Positions 17,756 through 25,756 of a DNA stretch of 64,000 bases are shown piece by piece. A program made the position numbers and the translations under genes. Under the pieces are notes generated by a model, which worked only from the letters and a program-made list of their open reading frames with translations, did not search any database and was not told the DNA's origin. Every line of letters starts with the position of its first letter. Position 1 is the first letter of the stretch. Origin of the DNA: an uncultured Dorea sp. (GTDB lineage: Bacteria; Bacillota; Clostridia; Lachnospirales; Lachnospiraceae); the NCBI GenBank assembly GCA_900550865.1, contig URTM01000006.1, positions 36,160 through 100,159 on the forward strand, given 5' to 3'.

Positions 17756-18448
17756 TTATGAAATCAGAAAGTCCAGTGAAAACTTCGTGTCTGCTTCCGT
17801 CATTCCCTGCTCTTTTAAAAGTCTGTGGATCGTACCCATATAATGATCCGACAATACCCTGCAGATCTCTTCTTTCTTTCTGCTTTTGCATACTTCCAGC
17901 AGTTCTTTATGTATCGGATATTGTCGTGCGATCACTGCTTTTTTGTCTGATGCCAGATTATAACCTGTTACGATATTCCCATAATTCAGACTTTTCCATG
18001 CCTTATACAGACTTTTCATTCCGGTCATTCTGATCAGACAGCTGTGTAACTTGTTATCATATGAAAACAGCTGATCATATTCATCCACATCCAGATTCTT
18101 CATGCGTTCCAGGATTTCTTCCATCTCCTGCAGGGTTTCTTCCGGTATCTTTCCTCCCATAAGACGCACTGCCATAATCTCATAATTCGCACGCATCAGA
18201 TAGATTTCAAATGATTCTTCGAATGTGATCTCTTTCACGGAACATCCGGCATTTCTTACATATTCTACCAGCCCTTCATTCTCCAGTTCGCGCAGTGCCT
18301 CTCTGATCGGTGCACGGCTGGTCTTGAATTCTTTTGCGAGTTCCTGTTCGACAATCTTCTGTCCCGGCTGCAATACCCTGTTAATAATCCGTTTTCTTAT
18401 AATATCTACAATACTTTCACGTAATGTCTTGTATCCTAATTCTGTCAT
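17756..18448 (-). CDS. GntR-family regulator, FadR/FCD subfamily
   Basis: The ATG at 18448 follows GGGAG with good spacing, giving 230 residues. The N-terminal winged helix is clear (ELAKEFKTSRAPIREALREL, about 35-54) and an all-helical FCD domain follows (about 75-215). FCD members bind carboxylic acids or metals and usually repress catabolic operons. The gene lies in a peptidase cluster; its target is unknown. Palindromes of ATTGTCGACAAT type nearby are candidate operators. Confidence 0.9.
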   Translation of the reverse strand: MTELGYKTLRESIVDIIRKRIINRVLQPGQKIVEQELAKEFKTSRAPIREALRELENEGLVEYVRNAGCSVKEITFEESFEIYLMRANYEIMAVRLMGGKIPEETLQEMEEILERMKNLDVDEYDQLFSYDNKLHSCLIRMTGMKSLYKAWKSLNYGNIVTGYNLASDKKAVIARQYPIHKELLEVCKSRKKEEICRVLSDHYMGTIHRLLKEQGMTEADTKFSLDFLIS

Positions 18449-18507
18449 ATTTTCTCCCAATTTTCATATTTTTTTATTCGGTCATATAGCAGCCTTAATT
18501 ATTCAAA

Positions 18508-18681
18508 TCATACTTCTCGATTTTCAACATCTGCCGGTCCTAACACCTGATTTCTAAAAGCAGACGGTGTCATCCCGTTTTTTACACGAAATGTCTTAAT
18601 GAAATTTGCTTCACTGTTAAATCCGACTTCTTCTGATATTTCACTGACAGATACATTCGTTGAATTCTTTAGTACACGAAT
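18508..18681 (-). pseudogene. AraC-family regulator remnant (C-terminal HTH only)
   Basis: The minus strand encodes about 57 residues with the second AraC helix-turn-helix: VSVSEISEEVGFNSEANFIK then KNGMTPSAFRNQ, ending at TGA 18510-18508. It starts directly, and in frame, after the TAA of the M18 aminopeptidase gene and lacks any start codon or N-terminal domain. It is therefore a decayed fragment left at a recombination junction. I see no missing portion elsewhere in the window. Confidence 0.8.
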
Positions 18682-19998
18682 TTATAATATCTGATAATTC
18701 CCATCTGAATCAGCCTGGATATGCGACGCATAAAATGTCTCTACCGCTTTTACCATATACTCCGTGTCCTTTACACCGGCCGTCTCATAGGCCGAGTGCA
18801 TGGCAAGCTGCGGTAATCCGATATCCACTGTATTCATGGACACCTGCGTCATCGCAATATTCCCCAATGTACTTCCTCCGGCTTCATCCGAACGGTTGGC
18901 GAAATACTGTAACGGTACGCCCGCTTTTTCACAGATCATCCGAAATACTGCCACACTGACTGCATCACTGGTGTATTTCTGTCCGGCGTGTGACTTGATC
19001 ACAATTCCGTCATTCATATAGACGCAGTTTGTCGCATCCGTCTTCTGTCTGTAATTCGGGTGGACCGCATGGGCATTGTCACAGCTAAGCATAAAGCTTC
19101 CGGCTACTGCACGATAGAATTCCTCTTCGTTCTTTCCAAGTGCTTTGTTCATCCGCCACAATACATCATAAAGAAATGTAGATGCGGCTCCCTGTTTTGT
19201 TCCTGAGCCTACTTCTTCGTTATCAAAGCAGGCATAGACATTGATATTCTGTTCATTTTCCGCTGCCAGAAATCCCTTCATGGATGTAAATGCACACTGC
19301 AGATCATCCAGTCTCGGACATCCGATAAATTCACGGTCACTTCCCCATCTGACCGCTCCCATGCGGTTATACAAGAACAGATCCATGCCATAGATATCCG
19401 TATCTTTTAATCCCAATTCTTCTGCAACTAAGGATCTTACCTCTCCTTGTCCTTTTACGCTTCCCGATAATACCGGTAACATATCAATCTGTTTATTAAC
19501 AGCTCTTCCTTCATTCACTTTCCGATCCATATGAATCGCAAGACTCGGAATCATCAGAAGATCTCTGTCCACCTTCACAAGTCTGGTTTCGATTCTTTCC
19601 CCATTCTTAACCATAACTCTTCCGGCCAGTGACAATGGTCTGTCGAACCATGTCTGGCAGATCATACCGCCGTAACCTTCGGTATTCAGTACCGTATATT
19701 TCTTTGCGACCTCGATCTGCGCATTCTCTTTCAGTTTAAAAGTCGGCGAATCACTGTGTGATGCTGTCACATGGAAACTGTAGTTGTCCAGTTCTTTTCC
19801 TGCTTTTACTGCAATGATACTGGAATTATTTCTTGTTACATAGTATCTTTTTCCAGGTTTGATCTCCCACTTTTCTGACTCTTTTAATTCTGCGAATCCT
19901 TCCTGTTTTAGGATCTCTTTTAATTCTGCGACCGCATGAAATGCTGTCGGTGCGTGTTCTATAAATGTTGTCAGTTCTGATATGATATTTGTTTCCAT
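18682..19998 (-). CDS. apeB: M18-family aminopeptidase (second copy)
   Basis: The chosen start (METNIIS, 19998) follows GAAGAGGG, giving 438 residues. Metal ligands are visible in VTASHSDSPTFKL (about 78-90), in CFDNEEVGSGTKQGA (about 245-259) and in the C-terminal LAMHSAYE (about 405). It is shorter than, and clearly diverged from, the M18 enzyme at 14.9 kb, so the two probably prefer different peptides. It is flanked by an AraC remnant and a truncated peptidase T. Confidence 0.9.
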   Translation of the reverse strand: METNIISELTTFIEHAPTAFHAVAELKEILKQEGFAELKESEKWEIKPGKRYYVTRNNSSIIAVKAGKELDNYSFHVTASHSDSPTFKLKENAQIEVAKKYTVLNTEGYGGMICQTWFDRPLSLAGRVMVKNGERIETRLVKVDRDLLMIPSLAIHMDRKVNEGRAVNKQIDMLPVLSGSVKGQGEVRSLVAEELGLKDTDIYGMDLFLYNRMGAVRWGSDREFIGCPRLDDLQCAFTSMKGFLAAENEQNINVYACFDNEEVGSGTKQGAASTFLYDVLWRMNKALGKNEEEFYRAVAGSFMLSCDNAHAVHPNYRQKTDATNCVYMNDGIVIKSHAGQKYTSDAVSVAVFRMICEKAGVPLQYFANRSDEAGGSTLGNIAMTQVSMNTVDIGLPQLAMHSAYETAGVKDTEYMVKAVETFYASHIQADSDGNYQIL

Positions 19999-20127
19999 TA
20001 TATCCCTCTTCATCTTCCATTTTGTTCCGCTCCTGCCTGACAAGTGTAAACGGTTCTTTACTGTACTTCCCCATAATACAGCAGATCGTCATTGCAAACA
20101 AGCACCAACTGCCAAAGAAATCCCTGT

Positions 20128-20388
20128 TTATTTCGCAAACATACCAATGATATCTTTTACCATCACAACAGCTTTATCCATTCCTTCTACTGTAATGTGC
20201 TCATATACCCCATGGAATGCATATCCGCCGGTTCCAAGATTCGGACAAGGAAATCCTTTAAAACTTAATCTCGCACCATCTGTTCCCCCGCGGATTGGCG
20301 CAACATCCGGAACGATATCTGCATTCTCGGCTGCTTTCTTCGCATATTCAATGAGCTGCATGCATTTCACATTCTTATTGTAAATCAT
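20128..20388 (-). pseudogene. pepT: Peptidase T (PepT, M20B) remnant, C-terminal 86 residues
   Basis: The frame carries the conserved C-terminal PepT block PIRGGTDGARLSF and NLGTGGYAFHGVYEHI, including the last zinc-ligand histidine. The first 300 or so residues (catalytic domain and other ligands) are absent. Full PepT proteins are about 400 residues. The upstream 180 bases show no coding match, so this is a 5'-truncated pseudogene. Its presence beside two M18 genes supports an eroding peptide-degradation cluster. Confidence 0.85.
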
Positions 20389-20475
20389 CTCCCGCCAAAT
20401 GTATATTGGCGAATGTCGACAATATAATGTTCTTAATTTTGTTATATTTTTCTTTGAATTTATGTTAAAATTCTT

Positions 20476-20530
20476 TTAGATGCTCTGATATCAGATTTTC
20501 TGATATTCATTCTGATATTAGATGCTCTGA
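20476..20530 (+). repeat. Direct repeats upstream of yfcE
   Basis: TTAGATGCTCTGA occurs at 20476-20488 and 20518-20530 (42 bp apart), with three further TCTGATAT copies between. A TATAAT-like hexamer follows at about 20543. Possible regulator site or slippage product; no binding protein can be named. Confidence 0.4.
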
Positions 20531-20570
20531 CAACAGATAATTATATAATATCAAAGTGAGGTACATACAT

Positions 20571-21104
20571 ATGAAATTAATGATCGCATCCGATATCCAC
20601 GGCTCTGCTTACTACTGCCGTAAAATGCTTGACGCTTACAAACGTGAAGGTGCCGACCGCCTTCTTCTTCTCGGAGACATCCTTTATCACGGTCCGCGTA
20701 ATGACCTGCCAAAGGATTACAATCCAAAGGAAGTTATTGCCATGCTGAATCCTATGAAGCAGGAACTGCTCTGCGTACGCGGTAACTGTGACACGGAAGT
20801 AGACCAGATGGTGCTGGAATTCCCGATCCTGGCGGACTACTGTTTTCTGGAAATTGATGGACGTACGATCTTCGCATCCCACGGACATCATCATAATCCG
20901 AAGAATCCTCCGATGCTGAAAAAGGGAGATATTCTTCTGAATGGTCATACACATATTCCTGCGAATGAAGATATGGGTGATTTTATCTATATGAATCCAG
21001 GATCTGTATCAATTCCCAAGGAAGGTTCTGCTCACGGATATATGATCTGCGAGGGCGGAGAATTTACCTGGAAGGATCTTGAGGGGAATGTAGTTGCTAT
21101 TTAG
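20571..21104 (+). CDS. yfcE: YfcE/MJ0936-family metallophosphodiesterase
   Basis: The ATG at 20571 follows GTGAGG (an upstream GTG reading starts inside this site), giving 177 residues. The calcineurin-like metal motifs are all present: SDIHG (7-11), LLLGDILYHGPRND (about 34-47), RGNCD (about 72), SHGH (about 104) and NGHTHIP (about 126-132), then NPGS. It should hydrolyse phosphodiesters with Mn or Ni; the physiological substrate is unknown. It is followed by a large structured intergenic element. Confidence 0.92.
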   Translation: MKLMIASDIHGSAYYCRKMLDAYKREGADRLLLLGDILYHGPRNDLPKDYNPKEVIAMLNPMKQELLCVRGNCDTEVDQMVLEFPILADYCFLEIDGRTIFASHGHHHNPKNPPMLKKGDILLNGHTHIPANEDMGDFIYMNPGSVSIPKEGSAHGYMICEGGEFTWKDLEGNVVAI

Positions 21105-21138
21105 TTCATCATCGTGGCTTACCCCGGTCCATGATAAT

Positions 21139-21566
21139 GAATTTAATAGAGGACTGTAACCGTTGTGTTGCCGGAAAGTTGTGGCAGAAGCCTTGATTTT
21201 CCGGATTTTCTGTTGTTAAGCATTTAATTTATAAGAAACTGCCAGCGACAGATTATATAATAGATACACTTCCGGTCTCACAACGGTTACGACTCCTCTA
21301 TTAATTCACTATAGCATTAGATACACACGGAATAAAAGTTAGTAATCCTTTCCTGTGAATGTGTAGGAGGTGCTGGTAATACTTAAGGGGCAAAATTCTG
21401 CGTTAGGTATTCAAAATTTGATTGTCCGAGCATATGCGAGTTTCAAATTTTGAATGCCTGCTTTTAGCAGAATTTTGCCCCTTTAGTATTTCCCACCGAC
21501 GAAACCTGAACAGGAAAGGATTACTAACTTTTATTCCGGTCCGGGTATCTAGTTTAGTGAATTAAG
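21139..21566 (+). ncRNA. Candidate structured RNA or hairpin element, copy E1
   Basis: This 468-base convergent gap is filled by nested inverted repeats. Domain 1 pairs AATAGAGGA and GTAACCGTTGTG (21145-21167) with 21279-21302. Domain 2 has three tiers: a perfect 28-bp stem (21328-21355 / 21511-21538), a 17-bp stem (21385-21401 / 21467-21483) and a 13-bp stem (21409-21421 / 21443-21455). The loops between tiers 1 and 2 (GTGAATGTG, AATACT / AGTATTTC, AAACCTGAA) recur in element E2 at 60.1 kb although the stems differ. The plus-strand orientation is inferred from a G-U pair in E2. I do not recognise a named family. Confidence 0.6.
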
Positions 21567-21572
21567 TAGAAC

Positions 21573-24011
21573 TTATTCTTCTCTATGCCGTATCTTCCGA
21601 TACGCTTTCCGCAATCCCTTCACCAGAAGTGTCAGATAACGAAGCACTGCCTCAGTCGCAATCGAAAAGATCACAAACAGCATGATACATTTTTGTGACA
21701 TTCCTGTGATTGCGAACAGCCTTGGCAGGAAGATGATACATAAGATACATCCAACCAGACATCCTCCCCAGACTGCACCACGGAAGATATTGACCGGTTT
21801 ACAGATATTGAACAGGATGATGAATCCTACGATCAAAAGTAACATCGTTGCCGCTGTCGAGATATCTGTAGAATTTACTCCAAATGTCTTACCGAATACA
21901 ACCAGTGCTCCGACCATCAATACATCGGTCAGACCTGCAGGCAGTGCCTTCAGAAATACATTAGTCAGGAAATGTCCTTGTATTCTTTCTTTATTCGGCT
22001 GGAATGCCAGGAAGAATCCCGGTACTCCGATTGTGAACATACTGATCAGTGATATCTGGGATGGCTCCAACGGATATGTAATCATCAGCACTACAGAGAA
22101 TAAGGACAACAGGAACGAGAAGATATTCTTCACCAGGAACAGACTGGCTGAACGCTGGATATTATTGACAACTCTTCTTCCTTCCATCACTACCGACGGC
22201 ATACATGCAAAGTTGGATTCCAGTAATACAACCTGCGAAGCCTGTACTGCCGCATCACTTCCGGATGCCATGGCAACACTACAGTCAGCATCTTTCAGTG
22301 CAAGTACGTCGTTGACACCGTCTCCGGTCATCGCTACTGTCTTACCCTGGTCTTTCAGCGCATGTACGAACTGCCGCTTCTGATCCGGTGTTACACGTCC
22401 GAATACAGTATAATTGGCAACTGCGTCCGCAACTTCTGCATCGGTATGAAGTGTTGTTGCATCGATATAACGGTCCGCATTTGCAATTCCTGCTTCTTTT
22501 GCCACTTCAGAAACAGTCAGTGGATTATCTCCGGATATGACTTTCACTTCTACGCCCTGTTCTGCAAAGTAGGCAAATGTCTCCGGTGCTTCTTTTCGGA
22601 TTGGGTTGGCAAGAAGGACATAACCAAGCGGTATGACTTTGCCGGTCAGTGCCTTTCCATCCAGTTCCCCGTCGTAAGAACCGAATACCAGTACACGGTT
22701 TCCCTTTCCTGCATAGACTTCTATCTCTTCTTTGTATTCTTCAAAATCATCCCTCAGTACGAATTCCGGTGCTCCGAGCACATATACTTCATCTTTGTAT
22801 GTGACTCCGCTGTATTTTGTTGCGGATGTAAATGGGGTCACGGACTCAGCCGTCTTGCCAGTTCCTTCTTTGAAATATTCTTTTAGCGCTTCCATGGTGA
22901 TGTTATCACTGCTCATTGCCTTTGCAAAATCACCAAGCATCTTCGGAAGTTCCGGCATTTCGTCTTTTTTATAATTGGACGTTGGAACCACATCTTTGAC
23001 ACTCATGTTTGTCTCTGTGATGGTTCCAGTTTTATCCACGCAAAGTACATTAACTCTGGCGAGTGTCTCGATACTCTTCATGTCATGAAGCAATACCTTC
23101 TGTTTTGCCAGGCGCATCGCACTGACTGCCATTGCCACACTTGCAAGAAGGTATAACCCTTCCGGGATCATACCGATCACAGCCGCTACCATGGAAGTGA
23201 TACTGCTTCGGAACGGATCTCCGTTAAAGAAGAAGCTCTGTACGAACAGGATAATTCCGATCGGGATCAGTGCGATACCGACGAATTTTACCAGTTTGTC
23301 AAGGGAGCGGATCATTTCTGACTGCTCACCCTTCTGCATTGCCTTAGCTTCCAGTGTCAGTTTTGAAATGTAGGAGTCCACGCCTACGGCATCCAGTCTT
23401 GCGTGACATTCTCCTGCCACAATGAAACTTCCGGACATCAGATGATCTCCCGGATTCTTGGTAATCTCATCCGATTCTCCTGTCAGGAGGGATTCATTGA
23501 CCTGTACGCTTCCATGTACCACTTCCGCGTCTGCACAGACCTGATTTCCTGCTTTAAAGATCACGATATCATCCAGCACCAGACTTTCGGAATTGACCCG
23601 TGAAGTCTTTCCATCTCTGACCACCGTTGCATGCGGGGCATTCAGCATATTCAGCTTTTCCAGTGTCCTCTTGGAACGTATCTCCTGTACGATACCGATC
23701 AGTGTATTAAAGATAATAACCGGTAAAAATGTCAGATTCCGAAATGATCCCACAATCGTCAGAAGGATTGCCAGCACCAGAAAGATCAGGTTAAAATAGG
23801 TAAATACATTTTCCTTAATGATTTCTTCCGTCGTCTGTGCCGGTGGGTCGACTGACATATTGCTCCAGCCGTCACGCTTATGTTCCTCTACCTGTGCCGT
23901 TGTCAGACCTTCTTCATAATCCGGTTCGTATCTGGTTGTCGGTGTTCTCTCTATCTCATAATCACAGGCTTCTTCCTGTAGTTTTCGTTTTCGCCTGTCT
24001 TTTTTCTGCAT
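21573..24011 (-). CDS. Cation-transporting P-type ATPase (CtpE-like)
   Basis: AAGGAGG sits seven bases before the ATG at 24011, giving 812 residues. The pump has the phosphorylation motif DKTGTIT (about 326), the actuator loop TGES (about 183), the hinge TGDGVNDVLALKDAD (about 560-574) and a helix-4 motif MIPEGL (about 281). It lacks heavy-metal-binding domains and the CPC motif, so copper or zinc export is unlikely. The IPEGL form resembles CtpE/Ca-type pumps; the exact ion is inferred. It is a single-gene transcript. Confidence 0.88.
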   Translation of the reverse strand: MQKKDRRKRKLQEEACDYEIERTPTTRYEPDYEEGLTTAQVEEHKRDGWSNMSVDPPAQTTEEIIKENVFTYFNLIFLVLAILLTIVGSFRNLTFLPVIIFNTLIGIVQEIRSKRTLEKLNMLNAPHATVVRDGKTSRVNSESLVLDDIVIFKAGNQVCADAEVVHGSVQVNESLLTGESDEITKNPGDHLMSGSFIVAGECHARLDAVGVDSYISKLTLEAKAMQKGEQSEMIRSLDKLVKFVGIALIPIGIILFVQSFFFNGDPFRSSITSMVAAVIGMIPEGLYLLASVAMAVSAMRLAKQKVLLHDMKSIETLARVNVLCVDKTGTITETNMSVKDVVPTSNYKKDEMPELPKMLGDFAKAMSSDNITMEALKEYFKEGTGKTAESVTPFTSATKYSGVTYKDEVYVLGAPEFVLRDDFEEYKEEIEVYAGKGNRVLVFGSYDGELDGKALTGKVIPLGYVLLANPIRKEAPETFAYFAEQGVEVKVISGDNPLTVSEVAKEAGIANADRYIDATTLHTDAEVADAVANYTVFGRVTPDQKRQFVHALKDQGKTVAMTGDGVNDVLALKDADCSVAMASGSDAAVQASQVVLLESNFACMPSVVMEGRRVVNNIQRSASLFLVKNIFSFLLSLFSVVLMITYPLEPSQISLISMFTIGVPGFFLAFQPNKERIQGHFLTNVFLKALPAGLTDVLMVGALVVFGKTFGVNSTDISTAATMLLLIVGFIILFNICKPVNIFRGAVWGGCLVGCILCIIFLPRLFAITGMSQKCIMLFVIFSIATEAVLRYLTLLVKGLRKAYRKIRHREE

Positions 24012-24221
24012 AGAATTCCTCCTTGTTGGCTGCATTCTGCAGCTACATTCTGATTTTATCTATCATTTGTATTTAGTATACACCAGAATATGCCAATATT
24101 GTATTAACACTTTATGAATTCTGTATGTAAATTTATTAAACTACTATGATTCTTTCGTCCTGTAAGTTCTTTCAAAATTTACTATTAACGCTTTTCTACA
24201 ATTTCTTCTGAATGTTTGAAG

Positions 24222-24259
24222 AAAAAATGCAGTTCACTTTTTTCATATGTAAACTGCAT
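24222..24259 (-). terminator. Terminator of the RNase H gene
   Basis: On the minus strand, ATGCAGTT and AACTGCAT (24259-24227) pair across an A-rich loop and are followed by six T residues. Confidence 0.8.
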
Positions 24260-24267
24260 CTCAATTT

Positions 24268-24924
24268 CTATATACTCACATTTTCATCCGTGCGAAGTAA
24301 CGCACTTTTCGCAAGCTGGTCGGCCTCTTCGTTATAATGATTTCCCGTATGTGCTGCGACTTTGCAGAAAGATATCTTTATCTGCTTTGCTGCTTCCTGC
24401 ATATGCGCTGCATATTTGCTGGTGAGTGGTGTTCTTGCTCTCCATACACCCGTCACCCATTTTTCCACACCTTCATAATCATAGCGGAGCTCTACCGCCG
24501 GATAGTCATGTTCTTTTGCCCATTGTACCGCGTTCATCGCACCAAGCATCTCTCCTGCAACGTTCCGGATCTTTACGCCTTCCGGATCACAGCCGCTTCC
24601 GGATTTTCTGAATTCTTCTCCGTCCGGTGTCAGGATCACACAGCCAAAGGCATATCTTCCGATACTTTTTTCAAAGCTTCCATCCACATAGGCAATCACC
24701 ATATTTTCCGGCACTTCCACAATTCCTGCTGCCTCTTTTTCTTTATCCCCGGACACATTCTCCGTTGTTGACATTTGTAAAAATGCCATCGCTTCTTCCC
24801 GGTCTGTAAAACCTCTGAACTCTGCTCCCGAGTATCCGGCTGTCGCTTTCTGACACTCTGCCCAGGTCTCAAATAAACCGGTCTTATGTCCTTTTCTTAC
24901 TGCATACACTTTCTTTTTTGCCAT
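24268..24924 (-). CDS. rnhA: Ribonuclease H with N-terminal viroplasmin-like domain
   Basis: The 218-residue protein starts with a hybrid-binding domain of the caulimovirus viroplasmin type (KKVYAVRKGHKTGLFETW, residues 3-20). A type 1 RNase H domain follows, with catalytic D in AYVDGSF (about 79), E in NVAGEMLGA (about 119), D in LRYDYEGVEKW (about 143) and a final D in NEEADQLAK (about 205). It degrades RNA in RNA-DNA hybrids. The domain order is that of RNase HI proteins in Firmicutes. Confidence 0.93.
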   Translation of the reverse strand: MAKKKVYAVRKGHKTGLFETWAECQKATAGYSGAEFRGFTDREEAMAFLQMSTTENVSGDKEKEAAGIVEVPENMVIAYVDGSFEKSIGRYAFGCVILTPDGEEFRKSGSGCDPEGVKIRNVAGEMLGAMNAVQWAKEHDYPAVELRYDYEGVEKWVTGVWRARTPLTSKYAAHMQEAAKQIKISFCKVAAHTGNHYNEEADQLAKSALLRTDENVSI

Positions 24925-24949
24925 ATATATTTCCCTTCTTAATTACTAT

Positions 24950-25756
24950 TTATTTACAATCTATTTGCATCGGTTGTTTTAACTCTTCCTGAGCTCTTGT
25001 ATAAATATATGTGTTCAGCTCCTGTCTTACCTTTTCCATCGTTTCCGCCGTCTCCGGATCTTCATACGGGATCCGTTTCACCAGCTTATCTACAAAATGA
25101 TTCTCCTCGATCATTTCATACGTCACATCAAAATTAATGTCATAAAAGTACGCAAGATACGACATCCAGTAATCCATCTTCGTCTTTCTTGTCTCGGAAC
25201 GGACAGACGTCTGTGCTTCGAACTGCTGCATGATCTCTGGAGTGATCTTCGTTCTTCCAACCTCTTCGGCTGACACTCCAAGCATTGCTTCAACCGAATC
25301 TTCCAGTTTTACTCTGCAGTTGTCGAGCTTGTCCGCATCCCGGATGATTCTGGCATGTAATAATTCTCGTTCATCTCTGATTCCATCCAGACAATAATCA
25401 CTGTGCCTTGCGATCGCCGTACGGATGATCCCGTCCCAGGTATCTTCTTTCACAAACTGTCGGATCATTCCTTCTTCGAACAGGATCTCCACACCGAAAG
25501 ATGCATGATCCATCGTTCCCGGTTCAAAGCTGTCATAACGCTTTAGCTGTTCAAATCTTCCGATATCATGAAGAAGTCCTATGATCTCAGCCAGCCTCCG
25601 GTCTTCTTCTGAAAGCTTAAGTCCTTTTGCAATCTTTCTGCTACATTCAACAACACCATAAGTATGGATAATCTTCAATTTTACCTTATCATTTTCCCGG
25701 TCATATCCATCCAGATACCGTTCAAATGCTTCCTTTGCATGATCTAAATCTATCAT
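24950..25756 (-). CDS. HD-domain phosphohydrolase
   Basis: This 268-residue metal-dependent hydrolase has a helical HD domain: H31 (IIHTYGVVE), the HD pair in GLLHDIGR (about 61-68) and a distal D in IRDADKLDN (about 140). The substrate could be a nucleotide or a signalling dinucleotide; it is not readable here. Its ATG overlaps the recQ stop by four bases (ATGA), so it is translated with RecQ. Confidence 0.88.
   Translation of the reverse strand: MIDLDHAKEAFERYLDGYDRENDKVKLKIIHTYGVVECSRKIAKGLKLSEEDRRLAEIIGLLHDIGRFEQLKRYDSFEPGTMDHASFGVEILFEEGMIRQFVKEDTWDGIIRTAIARHSDYCLDGIRDERELLHARIIRDADKLDNCRVKLEDSVEAMLGVSAEEVGRTKITPEIMQQFEAQTSVRSETRKTKMDYWMSYLAYFYDINFDVTYEMIEENHFVDKLVKRIPYEDPETAETMEKVRQELNTYIYTRAQEELKQPMQIDCK

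Noticed and set aside
22362..22886. Long plus-strand open frame opposite the P-type ATPase
   Set aside because: It is a shadow of the ATPase gene with cysteine- and phenylalanine-rich, non-protein-like composition and no ribosome site.
24036..24221. Possible small gene or promoter between the P-type ATPase and RNase H
   Set aside because: No frame with a ribosome site and no convincing -35/-10 pair was found; only the terminator at 24222-24259 is supported.
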